From Sulfuricella denitrificans (GTDB lineage: Bacteria; Pseudomonadota; Gammaproteobacteria; Burkholderiales; Sulfuricellaceae), in contig NSJJ01000016.1 of assembly GCA_002632355.1 (NCBI GenBank), positions 1 through 64,000 of the forward strand: a stretch of DNA of 64,000 nucleotides, written 5' to 3'. Of the stretch, positions 18,117 through 26,968 are shown piece by piece (the first letter of the stretch is position 1; each line of letters starts with the position of its first letter). A model generated the notes under the pieces. The model saw only the letters and a list, made by a program, of their open reading frames with translations. It did no database searches and was not told the DNA's origin. Position numbers and translations under genes: made by a program.

Positions 18117-18284
18117 CTAGGAGGCTGTCGGACTTAAAGGAAATCGGCTGCAAATTCGTCTGACCGGTCCATATTTCGCCGCTTTTTTGGGCAATAGAAC
18201 GACTATTGCCCTGCAAAACCGTCAAAATCTGTCCTCGCCCAGCCAAATTTTCGCTTCGATTCTTCAAGTCCGACAGCCTCCTAG
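18117..18284. mobile_element. MITE-like element 1 with 19-bp terminal inverted repeats
   Basis: 168-bp non-coding element with perfect 19-bp ends (CTAGGAGGCTGTCGGACTT at 18117-18135 and its complement at 18266-18284). The arms continue imperfectly inward. The exact centre is a hairpin, GGGCAATAG / CTATTGCCC at 18189-18197 and 18203-18211, so the whole unit can fold as one long stem. It encodes no protein and sits four bases after the SulP stop. Its right end supplies the TAG stop of mscS (18281-18283). CTAG at both ends hides any target duplication. Confidence 0.85.
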
Positions 18285-19609
18285 GCTGAAACCTCGCCTT
18301 CCTTCAGCGCATTTGGCACAGGGCCGATCAGGTGCAGATCACGTTGCGGGAACGGAATGACGATGCCTGCCGCCTTGAACAGACGCCAGATGCGCAGGTT
18401 CACATCGGAGCGCACGTTCGCCATCCCCTGCTCCGGATCATTGATCCAGACTCGCAATTCCAGTTCAATCCCGTTGTCGCCAAACGCCAGTAATCGGGAT
18501 GCAGGAAGAGGATCTTGCAGAACACGGGGAATGCCCTGCGCTGCTTTTACCAGCAAGTCCATGGCCTGCTCCGGATCATCGTCGTAGCTGATGGAAACGG
18601 GAATTTTGACGCGTACGCTGCGATCGGTGTAGCTCCAGTTGATCACCTCGTTGGTAATCAGCTGCTCGTTTGGGATGAGCCGTTCCACACCGTCACGATC
18701 ACGCACCACGATATAGCGGGCGCGCAATTCCTGCACCCAGCCGAATTTCTCACCAATGGTGATGACGTCACCGGGCCGGATGGAGCGATCGAACAGGACG
18801 ATGAAGCCGCTGATGAAGTTGCTGGCGATGCGCTGCAGGCCGAAGCCCAAGCCTACGCCCAGCGCACCGCCAAACACCGCCAAAGCGGTCAGGTCGATGC
18901 CTGCTGCCTGGAGCGCCAGCAACGAAGCCAGGGTTAGCAAGCCAAACTTGCTCAGCTTGACCAGCGCCACCTGCATGCCCGCGTTCACGTATTCTGCACG
19001 ATTCAGGCGGTTTTCGATCAGGCGGGCCAGCCACAAGGCCAGCACCCAGGTCAGGGCCACGGCCAGAACCAGCTTGATGACCCCGAGCAGGGAGACACGG
19101 ACAGTGCCCACATGCAAGGCAAGCGCATCCAGCGCCTGCAGAACAGCAGGCAGCCAGCCCAGCAGATGCAGCGCCACGACAATCCAGGCCGAGGTCGAGA
19201 TCAGTCCTTCCCACGCCTTCACCGCAGGACCGTGGCGGAAAGTCTTGCGCAGCAGGTAGACCGCAATGCGGATGGTGGCCAGTGAAGTAAGCAGCGGCAC
19301 AGCCAGGTTGAGCAGCTTGACCGGATAATCCATGCTTTCCAGCAGGGCCCTCCCCGCCAGCACGCCGAACAGCATGCTGATCGGAAACAGCAGGCGCTGG
19401 ATGCTGCTCAGGGTCAGCCGCCGGATGGCATTTTCCTCACTCCCTTCCGAACGCTGCCCCAGACTCTGGCTCAAGGTGCGGTGTACCAGCAGAGCGCCGA
19501 CTGCGGCCAGTGCCAGCACGCCGAGCTGCCACCAGAAGGCAGGCGATCTGGGCTGAGCGAGCCAGTTCTCCAGCAGGACGCCAATATCAACGGGAAATGG
19601 AATACTCAT
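18281..19609 (-). CDS. MscS-family mechanosensitive ion channel
   Basis: 442 aa from ATG 19609 (MSIPFPVDIGVLL). Several N-terminal membrane helices precede the pore helix and beta domain: LTALAVFGGALGVGLGFGLQ, then FISGFIVLFDRSIRPGDVITIGE, VVRDRDGVERLIPNEQLI and WSYTDRSVRV. It releases solutes on hypo-osmotic shock. It belongs to the larger MscS class resembling MscK/YbdG-type proteins, without a large periplasmic domain. The stop codon is provided by the terminus of MITE 1, so the original C-terminus may have been slightly different. Confidence 0.9.
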   Translation of the reverse strand: MSIPFPVDIGVLLENWLAQPRSPAFWWQLGVLALAAVGALLVHRTLSQSLGQRSEGSEENAIRRLTLSSIQRLLFPISMLFGVLAGRALLESMDYPVKLLNLAVPLLTSLATIRIAVYLLRKTFRHGPAVKAWEGLISTSAWIVVALHLLGWLPAVLQALDALALHVGTVRVSLLGVIKLVLAVALTWVLALWLARLIENRLNRAEYVNAGMQVALVKLSKFGLLTLASLLALQAAGIDLTALAVFGGALGVGLGFGLQRIASNFISGFIVLFDRSIRPGDVITIGEKFGWVQELRARYIVVRDRDGVERLIPNEQLITNEVINWSYTDRSVRVKIPVSISYDDDPEQAMDLLVKAAQGIPRVLQDPLPASRLLAFGDNGIELELRVWINDPEQGMANVRSDVNLRIWRLFKAAGIVIPFPQRDLHLIGPVPNALKEGEVSA

Positions 19610-19732
19610 CTCAGAATTTCTCTGCGGGCACACTCCGGAACATACCGGAATATCATGATTTGGGAAACCTCCGACCGCCACAACCTGTCCTTGCCACCCG
19701 ACCGGACAGAATGCGTTTACCCGCTGACCGAA

Positions 19733-22081
19733 TTAACCGGACTGAATCCCGCTCTGGTGCAGGCTCCCCGCCGCTGCCTCACAGGCCAGCAAGCGGCGCT
19801 CCAGATCGCGGTTTTCGTGGCTCAGTTCGTAAATGCGAAACGCATCCCGGATATTTTCGCTGAGTTCCTGGTCGTCCCACGGCTTGGTCAGGAACTTGTA
19901 CACAGCCCCTTTGTTGACGGCATCGATGACAGAATTGAGTTCGGTGTAACCGGACAACACGATGCGCATGGTATCCGGGTAAATTTCCCTGACCCGGCGC
20001 AGGAATTCCGTGCCGGTCATTTCCGGCATGCGCTGGTCGCACAGCACCACGCCCGGCTGGTGGGCGGCCAGCAGATCAAAGGCTTCACGGGCACTGGTGG
20101 TGCTGATGATGCGATAACCCTCGCGGCGCAACAAACGGTTCAATGCAGAAAGAATATGGGGCTCGTCATCAAGCAGCAGCAGAACCCGTTCGGGATGGCC
20201 GTCCTTCCCGGAGGGAATGCAGCGCCCGTCGCGCAGCAGCGCTTTGAATTCATTTTCTGGCAAGGGACGGCTGAAATAATAGCCCTGGATTTCCTCGCAG
20301 CCGATGCCGCGCAGGAATCCCAGCTGACCCTCGGTCTCGACCCCTTCAGCGATCACCGACAAGCCCAGGCTGTGAGCCATGCCGACCACCGCACGGACGA
20401 TCGCCGCATCACCCGGGCTGGAGGTAATGTGGGTGACGAAGGAGCGATCCACCTTGATACGCCTGACTGGCAGGCGCCGCAGGTAACTGAGGGACGAGTA
20501 ACCCGTGCCGAAATCATCCAGCGCAAAACTTATTCCTTCCGCAGCAAGGGTGCGCAGGGTGTTGATGATAGCGTCGCTATCGTGCAAGACGATGCTCTCG
20601 GTAACCTCCAGCTCCAGCAAGCGGGGATCGAGCCCGGTCACATCCAGCACGCGCCGCACCATGGCTTCGATTTCGTTATTGCAGAACTGCCGTGCCGAAA
20701 GATTGACCGCGATTCTTATGGGTTGCAGCCCATCGTCCTGCCACTGCTTGCTGCGCCGGCACGCCTCGAGCATCACCCATTCGCCGACCTCGACAATCAG
20801 CCCGTTTTCTTCCAGCAGCGGAATAAAGTCCAGCGGCGACACCAGCCCATGACCGGGACGCTGCCAGCGCAGCAGTGCTTCAGCACCGATGACCCGGCCG
20901 CTGGAGAGATCTACCTGGGGCTGGTAGTGCAGCATGAACTCGCCATGTTCCAGCGCGCGACGCAGGGCGGCATCGAGGCTGAAACGAAGCCGCGAACTGC
21001 CATCCATGTCAGACTGAAAAAAACGGCACAGGCTACTGGAATCATGATCGGCAGCCGCAGCCTGCATGGCGTACCTAAGCAGCTCCGACGCGGTGCCATC
21101 ACGGGGAAAAACAGAAATACCGACAAATGGGTCGAGAAACACTTCCTGGCCATCCGCATGGACGCCATCTGCCAACGCATTGGCCATCTTCCAGGCAAAT
21201 TCCTCCACCATATCCAGGCCAGCCGGATCCTGCCACACGACTGCGAACTTGGATTCCGTAACGCGGGCAACCGGCATGGCGGGCAGAATGGATTCCAGCC
21301 GTGCAGCCGCACTACGGATGATTTCCTGTCCCACACCATGGCCGAGAAGCTGCAGAATACCGTGATAGCTCCGCAGGTTGACGACCAGCACGGCCAACGT
21401 TTTCCCTGCGGTCTCCCGGCAGATCTCGGCAAGGCGTTCCTCGAACAGAATTCGCCCGGGCATGCCTGTCTGGGCATCATAAAAAGCCAGGTAACGCATG
21501 CGTGTTTCCGTGGCGATGCGTTTCTCCTCACGACGGATGACCTCGAGTGCAAAGGAAAGATCGTCCGCCACTTCCTCGAGCAGGTGGATCTCCGTCTCGC
21601 GAAAAAAACCAGGCAGTGCCGACATCACGCTGAATGTGCCGATAATGGCGCCGTCGAGCCGAAGCGGAAAGGCGCCTCCGGAATGAATTCCCCAGCGTTC
21701 CGACACGCTGCGGCAGGAAGCCAGGCGAAGATCATCGGCGATCTCGTTGAAGACGAAGGGGCGTTCGTCGCGCAGGGCAAGGTCTGTCGACGCAAAACCG
21801 GGCTGTTCGTCCGCAAGGCTTTCAAGGGCCTCTAGCGTTGCCGCCCCGGCAACCGCCATGGGTACCGCCCGGCCACTGCCGGGCTCGATCAGCACCACCC
21901 AGGCCAGATCGAACCCTCCGTTTTCGACGGCAATGCGGCAAGCTGCATCGTAAAGCGCCTGGGTTTCCTCGATCCGGACAATGCTGCGGTTGATGTGGCT
22001 CAGCATGGCGAACAGCCGGTTCATGCGTTCCAGTTCGGCCTGTGCCATTTCAGGTGCGACTGTGGATTCAGTCTCAGCCAT
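19733..22081 (-). CDS. GAF - degenerate GGDEF - EAL - receiver protein
   Basis: 782 aa from ATG 22081 (MAETESTVAPEM), overlapping the upstream receiver gene by 8 bases. GAF at about 20-185; GGDEF-like domain at about 190-345 whose active site reads VTESKF in place of GGDEF, so cyclase activity is unlikely; EAL at about 360-600 with EALLRW, TESIVLHD, DDFGTGYSSLSYL and EGVETEGQL, apparently an active phosphodiesterase. A C-terminal receiver (about 625-745) has LDDEPH, VVLCDQRMPEMTG and KPW and resembles RpfG-type receivers. It is the output protein of the signalling operon. A receiver at the C-terminus after EAL is a less common order. Confidence 0.9.
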   Translation of the reverse strand: MAETESTVAPEMAQAELERMNRLFAMLSHINRSIVRIEETQALYDAACRIAVENGGFDLAWVVLIEPGSGRAVPMAVAGAATLEALESLADEQPGFASTDLALRDERPFVFNEIADDLRLASCRSVSERWGIHSGGAFPLRLDGAIIGTFSVMSALPGFFRETEIHLLEEVADDLSFALEVIRREEKRIATETRMRYLAFYDAQTGMPGRILFEERLAEICRETAGKTLAVLVVNLRSYHGILQLLGHGVGQEIIRSAAARLESILPAMPVARVTESKFAVVWQDPAGLDMVEEFAWKMANALADGVHADGQEVFLDPFVGISVFPRDGTASELLRYAMQAAAADHDSSSLCRFFQSDMDGSSRLRFSLDAALRRALEHGEFMLHYQPQVDLSSGRVIGAEALLRWQRPGHGLVSPLDFIPLLEENGLIVEVGEWVMLEACRRSKQWQDDGLQPIRIAVNLSARQFCNNEIEAMVRRVLDVTGLDPRLLELEVTESIVLHDSDAIINTLRTLAAEGISFALDDFGTGYSSLSYLRRLPVRRIKVDRSFVTHITSSPGDAAIVRAVVGMAHSLGLSVIAEGVETEGQLGFLRGIGCEEIQGYYFSRPLPENEFKALLRDGRCIPSGKDGHPERVLLLLDDEPHILSALNRLLRREGYRIISTTSAREAFDLLAAHQPGVVLCDQRMPEMTGTEFLRRVREIYPDTMRIVLSGYTELNSVIDAVNKGAVYKFLTKPWDDQELSENIRDAFRIYELSHENRDLERRLLACEAAAGSLHQSGIQSG

Positions 22082-22451
22082 GCGCTTCCCCCAGCGCCCT
22101 GCCGATGCAGGCCTGCAAGGCCCAGCGGTCGATCGGCTTGACAATCACCTCATACACACCGGCTGCGGCCAGCCGCACGCGGGAACCCTCATCGTCGAGC
22201 GCCGTCACCATGATGACCGGAATTTTTCCAGTTTCAGGATCGACTTTCAGACGCCTTACCACCTCGAAACCATCCATGCCCGGCATCATCAGATCGAGCA
22301 GGATCAGATCCGGAGGGTCGGCGGCAATCGCCTCCAGTGCGGCCTGTCCCGACGCGACGCTGCGCACGTCGTAGCCGTTGGCATGCAGCAGCGTTTCCAC
22401 CAGCTTGCGGTTGCGCGCATCGTCGTCGGTGATGAGTATTTTTTTATTCAT
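22074..22451 (-). CDS. Stand-alone receiver-domain protein
   Basis: 125 aa, receiver domain only. Acidic pocket DDD (9-11), phospho-acceptor Asp in LILLDLMMPGMDG, T in MVTALDD and K in VKPIDRW. No output domain, so it acts through protein contact or as a phosphate intermediate. The start overlaps or abuts the preceding receiver gene (stop at 22451) and its stop overlaps the EAL protein start. Third gene of the operon. Confidence 0.88.
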   Translation of the reverse strand: MNKKILITDDDARNRKLVETLLHANGYDVRSVASGQAALEAIAADPPDLILLDLMMPGMDGFEVVRRLKVDPETGKIPVIMVTALDDEGSRVRLAAAGVYEVIVKPIDRWALQACIGRALGEAHG

Positions 22452-22846
22452 TACGGAGTTTCCTTTCCGCCTCCCAGCCGACCTAATATCTTTTCCACCT
22501 GGGCAAGGAAGTTTCTGTACTGGATCGGCTTGGCAATATAGCCGTCACAACCGGCAGCAATCATCTTCTCCTCGTCGCCCTTCATGGCGAAGGCGGTCAG
22601 GGCAATGACCTTGATATGGCGCGTTGCCTCATTTTCTTTCAGCAGACGTGTCGCTGTCAGACCGTCCATGCCGGGCAGCTGGATATCCATCAGGATCAGG
22701 TCAGGCTGATGTTCGCGAGCAAGGGCTATGCCATCCATGGCGTTATCCGCCTGCAGGACGCTATAACCTGCCTTGCCGAGTAACAGGACAGCCAGTTTCA
22801 TATTGGCAGCAGCATCCTCCACTACCAGCACTTGGGGAGGCATCAT
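22451..22846 (-). CDS. Stand-alone receiver-domain protein (DivK/CheY-like)
   Basis: 131 aa, single receiver domain: VVEDAAANMKLAVLLL, LILMDIQLPGMDGL, VIALTAFAMKGDEEK, GCDGYIAKPI. The alpha1 sequence resembles DivK and the receivers of hybrid kinases. The ATG overlaps the hybrid kinase stop (22843) as ATGA, so the two are coupled and the kinase is the likely phosphodonor. Confidence 0.88.
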   Translation of the reverse strand: MMPPQVLVVEDAAANMKLAVLLLGKAGYSVLQADNAMDGIALAREHQPDLILMDIQLPGMDGLTATRLLKENEATRHIKVIALTAFAMKGDEEKMIAAGCDGYIAKPIQYRNFLAQVEKILGRLGGGKETP

Positions 22847-25800
22847 GGCGAAACACTCCTGTTCTTCATCATGGCACGCCTCACCTCGCTGGCAAAACGG
22901 CCATGATTGAAACTGCCCTTCTCGAGAATGGCGGCAACATTCGCATTGAGCAAGGCGCGATCCTCTGTGGTCAGTGATTTGGCGGTCACCACCACGATGG
23001 GGATGAGCGCGGTTTCGGGATCATTTCTCAGCGCGTCGACCACATCAAATCCGTTCACTTCGGGCATCATCAGATCCAGCACCAGCAGATCCGGCCGTTC
23101 GCGCCGTGCCATGGCAATGCCCTCCCTGCCGCCATAGGCGCGCAGAACCGTATGGCCTGGCTCGGCCAGGTAGGCCGATAGTAGCTCCACCGCCTTCGGG
23201 TCGTCATCGATCACCAGCACCCTGAGGGAACGAGACTGACGCACCAGCCCCAGACCTTCCAGGGCCTGAAGCAGGTCATCACGGCCTACCGGCTTCTGAA
23301 GTACGGCGCTGGCACCGAGCGAAAACCCCTTCTGCGCATCGGCCACGATGGACACGATGACCACGGGAACATGCGCTGCAGGCGCACCCGATTGCTTGAT
23401 CTGTTCCAGCAGCTCCCAGCCATCCATGTCAGGCAGCAGGATATCGAGAATGATGACCGCCGGCATCCGCTCTGCCAACCGTTCAAACACCTCGCCGCCC
23501 CGGGTGGCAAGTACGATCTCGAACCCTTCTGGTTCAAGCTGCAGACGGATCAACTCGGCGGCGCGGGGATTGTCTTCGATCACCAGCGCCAGGAAGCGGG
23601 AAGCGGTAGCGACTGCTGCAGCGGGCCGGGCCTGTCCCTCTTCGGGAAGCGCATCGCCTTCGCGCCAGGGCAGCCAGACAATGAAACGGCTGCCCTGCCC
23701 CGGTATGCTTGACAAAGCAAGCGTGCCACCATGCAACTGGATCAGCTTGAGCACCAGCACCAGCCCCAGGCCAGTGCCTTCCGATTCGCGCGACAGAGAG
23801 GAGTCGAGCTGGGAAAAGGCATGAAACAGGCGCGGGGCATCTTCCGCCCGAATGCCGATGCCCGTATCCTCCACTGTGATTTCCAGAAATTCCGTGAAGT
23901 CGCTGGCAGGCAACGGCATCCTCAGGCCGGTTTGCTCCGGCGCAATCCAGCTCTCGATAACCGAGCGAAGTGTTTTGCGTGCCCGCAGCGTGACCTTGCC
24001 TCCCTCCGGGGTGAATTTCACGCCATTGGACAGCAGGTTGTAGACAATCTGCTTGGTCTTGCGCGCGTCCACCATCACCGTGCCCAGTGATTCCGGCACA
24101 TCGAGCTGCAGCCCGATCTGGTGGGCAGCCGCTTTTTCCTTGACGATGGAAAGGCTGTTGGCGAGTGTGGCGCCGATATCCAGCGCCTCAAGGTCGAGCA
24201 CCATTTTTCCAGCCTCGATCTTGGACAGATCAAGGATGTCGTTAATCAGAGAAAGCAGGTGCTGCCCGCTGCTGAAAATATCGCCGATATACTCCCTCTG
24301 TTCTGGCGTCATGTCCCCCAGCAAGCCATCGCCGAGCACTTCCGAAAAACCGATAATGGCGTTCAGCGGCGTGCGCAATTCGTGCGACATGTTGGCGAGA
24401 AATTCGCTCTTCATCCGCGTGGCTTCCTCAGCGGCTTCCTTGGCTTTCAGCATGGCTTTTTCGGCATGCTTGCGGTCGGTGATGTCGTTCATGGTCGAGC
24501 GGCTCGAAACAAAACGGCCATCTGTATCGCGGATCGCCGTGGCATTCAGCAGCACGGGAAGAATCGTGCCATCCCGGCGCAGCATCTCGAATTCTATGTC
24601 GCGTATCCAGCCCTGTTCCTTGAAGAGAGGAAAGCTTTCCTCGAATACGGTCTTGCTGGCTGGCGTAAGGACATCATAAAAATGCAGGCGGTCCACCACA
24701 TCTTCCCGCGCATAACCCATCCAGGCCAGTTCGGTATCATTGATGCGGATATAACGGCCATCCGCATCCAGAGAGTGATAACCGCACGGCGCCTTGTTGT
24801 AGAGATCTTCGATTTCGTCAGCTTCCAGGCTGCGGGCCTGATCGCGCAGGCTGCAGATGCCATAGGCCAGATCATCCGCCGCCTCCTTCAGCAATTCGAT
24901 TTCTCCGCTGTCGAAGGCGTCGGTTTCAAGCGCATAGATGTTCAGCACGCCAAAACTCTCTTCTCCATTCCGCAAGGGAAGCGCCAGCGCCGCCGTACAC
25001 CCGGATGCAACCATACAGGACAATGGGGCCTGGCCACCTGTAGCCCTGAACAGCTCCGGCTGGTTTCTGCGCAGTGCCGCACCACTGGGCGCGCTGCCGG
25101 ATGCCGCGGCATCCCAGGTCAGATTACGCGGATCAAGGCGCTCGACATCGAACCCTGCGCCACTGTGCGCTACCGGGCGTATGTGCCTGGCTGCGTCATC
25201 TTCCCGGTATCCCACCCATGCCATCCGGTAACCGCCCTTGTCCACGATCATGCTGCACATGGTATCGAGCAGTTCCTGTTCCTCACTGGCCCGCAGCATG
25301 GCGCGATTTCCGGCACTCACCACGGTCAGGGCCCGATTGGCGTGCGACAGCGCACTATCTGCCTCCAGCAGGCGTGCCTCGCGATCCTTCAAGCGCCTTG
25401 CGGTCTGGTCGAAAGTCTGGGCCAGAAGGCCGATTTCATCGTCCGATGACGGCAAGCCGGTGCGGACGGAAAGATCGCCATCACCCAGGCGCTGTGCCGC
25501 ATCAGTCAGGGCGCGCATGCGGCTCAGAATGAGCCAGTTTCCGCCGAACCAGGCAACCAGAAGCAGCAGCGCCGTCAAGCCCAGCAACCAGTACATATCC
25601 CGCTGGAAGCGCTTTTTGATCGGTCCGTAAATCACATCCAGCGGCACCCCGACGCGGACATAAATGCACTCGTTTCCGATACGGTGCATGGGTTCAATCG
25701 AAGTCAGGCGCACCACCCCGTCTTGACCACGTAATTCCTCAAAGCCGCTGCAGTTATGGTCAGGCAGGGTCTTCAGCTTGCCGGCTTCCGGTGCAGGCCT

Positions 25801-26466
25801 GCCTGCCCATTGATGTCCCAGGTCGGGAATTCGGGCCAAGAGGGATCCATTGGCATCTATTACCTCCACCACACTCCCCGGCGGCAGCGGCAGTTGTATT
25901 GCCATTTCCTGCAGCCAGTTGAGATCAAAAGTGGCAAACAGAACCCTCAGCAATAGACCATCATTTCCGTATACCGGATACCCCATGCCAATATTCCATA
26001 TCTTGGTCAGTCGGCCAACGTAGGGATTGCCGACAGAGAATTCCCGGGTAGAGACGGCACGCTGGAACCAGACTCTGTCGGCAAGATTGATCTGCCGGTC
26101 GAAGGGCAAGGCGCTACACAGGAGATTACCGTCGGCATCAACCATACCGATATTGGCGTAAAGCGGGTTTTTCTGGCGGATACGCGGAAGCGATTCACGA
26201 CAACGCGGCAACAGCACAGGATCGAAAACGTAGGGAATATTCGAGAGCAAAGCCAGCATCTGGTGAGTATTGCTGATGAGGCGGGTTTCCTCTGCTACAA
26301 GCCGGGAAGCCAGTTCACGGGTCATATGGCGGGCGACTTCACGCTCTGTGGCACGCTGCTCCATGGCAGAATAGGCAAGCAGCCCGAATGCCGGGAAGGC
26401 GGCGAGCAAAACCAGCAGCAGCAGGCGGCTTCGCAGACTGAAAGAGCGCTTCATCCACAGGCCCAT
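22843..26466 (-). CDS. Hybrid sensor histidine kinase, dCache-HAMP-GAF-PAS-HisKA-HATPase-REC-REC
   Basis: 1207 aa (ATG 26466; MKRSFSLRSRL at 26454 is an alternative). TM1 at about 12-32, a periplasmic double-Cache-like sensor (33-290, with NPLYANIGMVDADGN), TM2 at about 293-313, HAMP, GAF (about 385-555), PAS (about 560-690), HisKA with MSHELRTPLNAIIGFSE, HATPase_c with NLLSNGVKFTPEGG and GTGLGLVLVLK, then receivers with VIILDILLPDMDG and LLVLDLMMPEVNG. Residue positions are approximate. It heads a four-gene operon and has no HPt domain of its own. Confidence 0.92.
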   Translation of the reverse strand: MGLWMKRSFSLRSRLLLLVLLAAFPAFGLLAYSAMEQRATEREVARHMTRELASRLVAEETRLISNTHQMLALLSNIPYVFDPVLLPRCRESLPRIRQKNPLYANIGMVDADGNLLCSALPFDRQINLADRVWFQRAVSTREFSVGNPYVGRLTKIWNIGMGYPVYGNDGLLLRVLFATFDLNWLQEMAIQLPLPPGSVVEVIDANGSLLARIPDLGHQWAGRPAPEAGKLKTLPDHNCSGFEELRGQDGVVRLTSIEPMHRIGNECIYVRVGVPLDVIYGPIKKRFQRDMYWLLGLTALLLLVAWFGGNWLILSRMRALTDAAQRLGDGDLSVRTGLPSSDDEIGLLAQTFDQTARRLKDREARLLEADSALSHANRALTVVSAGNRAMLRASEEQELLDTMCSMIVDKGGYRMAWVGYREDDAARHIRPVAHSGAGFDVERLDPRNLTWDAAASGSAPSGAALRRNQPELFRATGGQAPLSCMVASGCTAALALPLRNGEESFGVLNIYALETDAFDSGEIELLKEAADDLAYGICSLRDQARSLEADEIEDLYNKAPCGYHSLDADGRYIRINDTELAWMGYAREDVVDRLHFYDVLTPASKTVFEESFPLFKEQGWIRDIEFEMLRRDGTILPVLLNATAIRDTDGRFVSSRSTMNDITDRKHAEKAMLKAKEAAEEATRMKSEFLANMSHELRTPLNAIIGFSEVLGDGLLGDMTPEQREYIGDIFSSGQHLLSLINDILDLSKIEAGKMVLDLEALDIGATLANSLSIVKEKAAAHQIGLQLDVPESLGTVMVDARKTKQIVYNLLSNGVKFTPEGGKVTLRARKTLRSVIESWIAPEQTGLRMPLPASDFTEFLEITVEDTGIGIRAEDAPRLFHAFSQLDSSLSRESEGTGLGLVLVLKLIQLHGGTLALSSIPGQGSRFIVWLPWREGDALPEEGQARPAAAVATASRFLALVIEDNPRAAELIRLQLEPEGFEIVLATRGGEVFERLAERMPAVIILDILLPDMDGWELLEQIKQSGAPAAHVPVVIVSIVADAQKGFSLGASAVLQKPVGRDDLLQALEGLGLVRQSRSLRVLVIDDDPKAVELLSAYLAEPGHTVLRAYGGREGIAMARRERPDLLVLDLMMPEVNGFDVVDALRNDPETALIPIVVVTAKSLTTEDRALLNANVAAILEKGSFNHGRFASEVRRAMMKNRSVSP

Positions 26467-26968
26467 CGGCCTTCAGGCCACAAACGAATTTGAATTAATG
26501 AATGTAGTAAACATGTGCGCACTCCTTAAATATAGAAATGCAAACCACGCGCCATGGCTGACGTTCAATGCCTCGCCCCGGCAATGTTAAAACCAATGAT
26601 GGCTGATTCATAAATCGCCTAAAATCATTGGGCATGACAATGACGTGAACTACTTTAACTCAGAAAAACTGCATTACGCCATCAGGGTTTCCCCTATATT
26701 TTTTGTTTTCAAAGCAACTTATGTTTGAATCCAATTTTAGAGCCAGGCATATTCATCAGCGCTAAACCCATCTGGCTTTACATGAACACTTGCTCACAGG
26801 AGTGAGAATAATGTGTTTAGAACCATGTACATATTTTTTTACCTATCCTGATATGAATGGTCATTCCTGTAATAGTCCGTGGAACAATTTCGATCATTTG
26901 CGATCGGGAGGGGAATTTTCGAATTGAAGCGCGATGTAGCCAATGCATGATAGTCACCACTTTGGCTC
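26467..26968. other. AT-rich 500-bp gap between moaE and the hybrid kinase gene
   Basis: Clearly more AT-rich than its surroundings. It presumably carries the promoter of the kinase operon, which reads leftward from 26466. A dyad CCAATGAT/ATCATTGG (26593-26600, 26624-26631) could be a regulatory stem. A 38-codon reading frame with a good ribosome site (26811-26927, +) is listed separately. I see no tRNA, repeat or other gene in it. Confidence 0.5.
26811..26927 (+). CDS. Candidate small ORF, 38 aa
   Basis: ATG at 26811 preceded by AGGAGTGAG about eight bases upstream, a better ribosome site than many real genes here. The peptide begins MCLEPCTYFFTYPDMNG and contains three cysteines. No homologue is recognised and there is no hydrophobic helix. 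It is on the strand opposite to both neighbours. It could be a chance frame in AT-rich DNA. Confidence 0.25.
   Translation: MCLEPCTYFFTYPDMNGHSCNSPWNNFDHLRSGGEFSN

Noticed and set aside
19481-21835. 784-codon open frame on the + strand
   Set aside because: It is antisense to the EAL/receiver gene, whose domains are unmistakable; the translation is His/Gln/Ala-rich with no motif. High GC at third positions keeps the opposite strand open.
24121-25449. 442-codon + strand frame
   Set aside because: Antisense to the hybrid kinase gene, with no domain pattern.
26593-26631. CCAATGAT/ATCATTGG dyad as a riboswitch or Moco element
   Set aside because: The molybdenum cofactor genes are transcribed toward it, so it is downstream of moaE, and an 8-bp stem alone is not enough.
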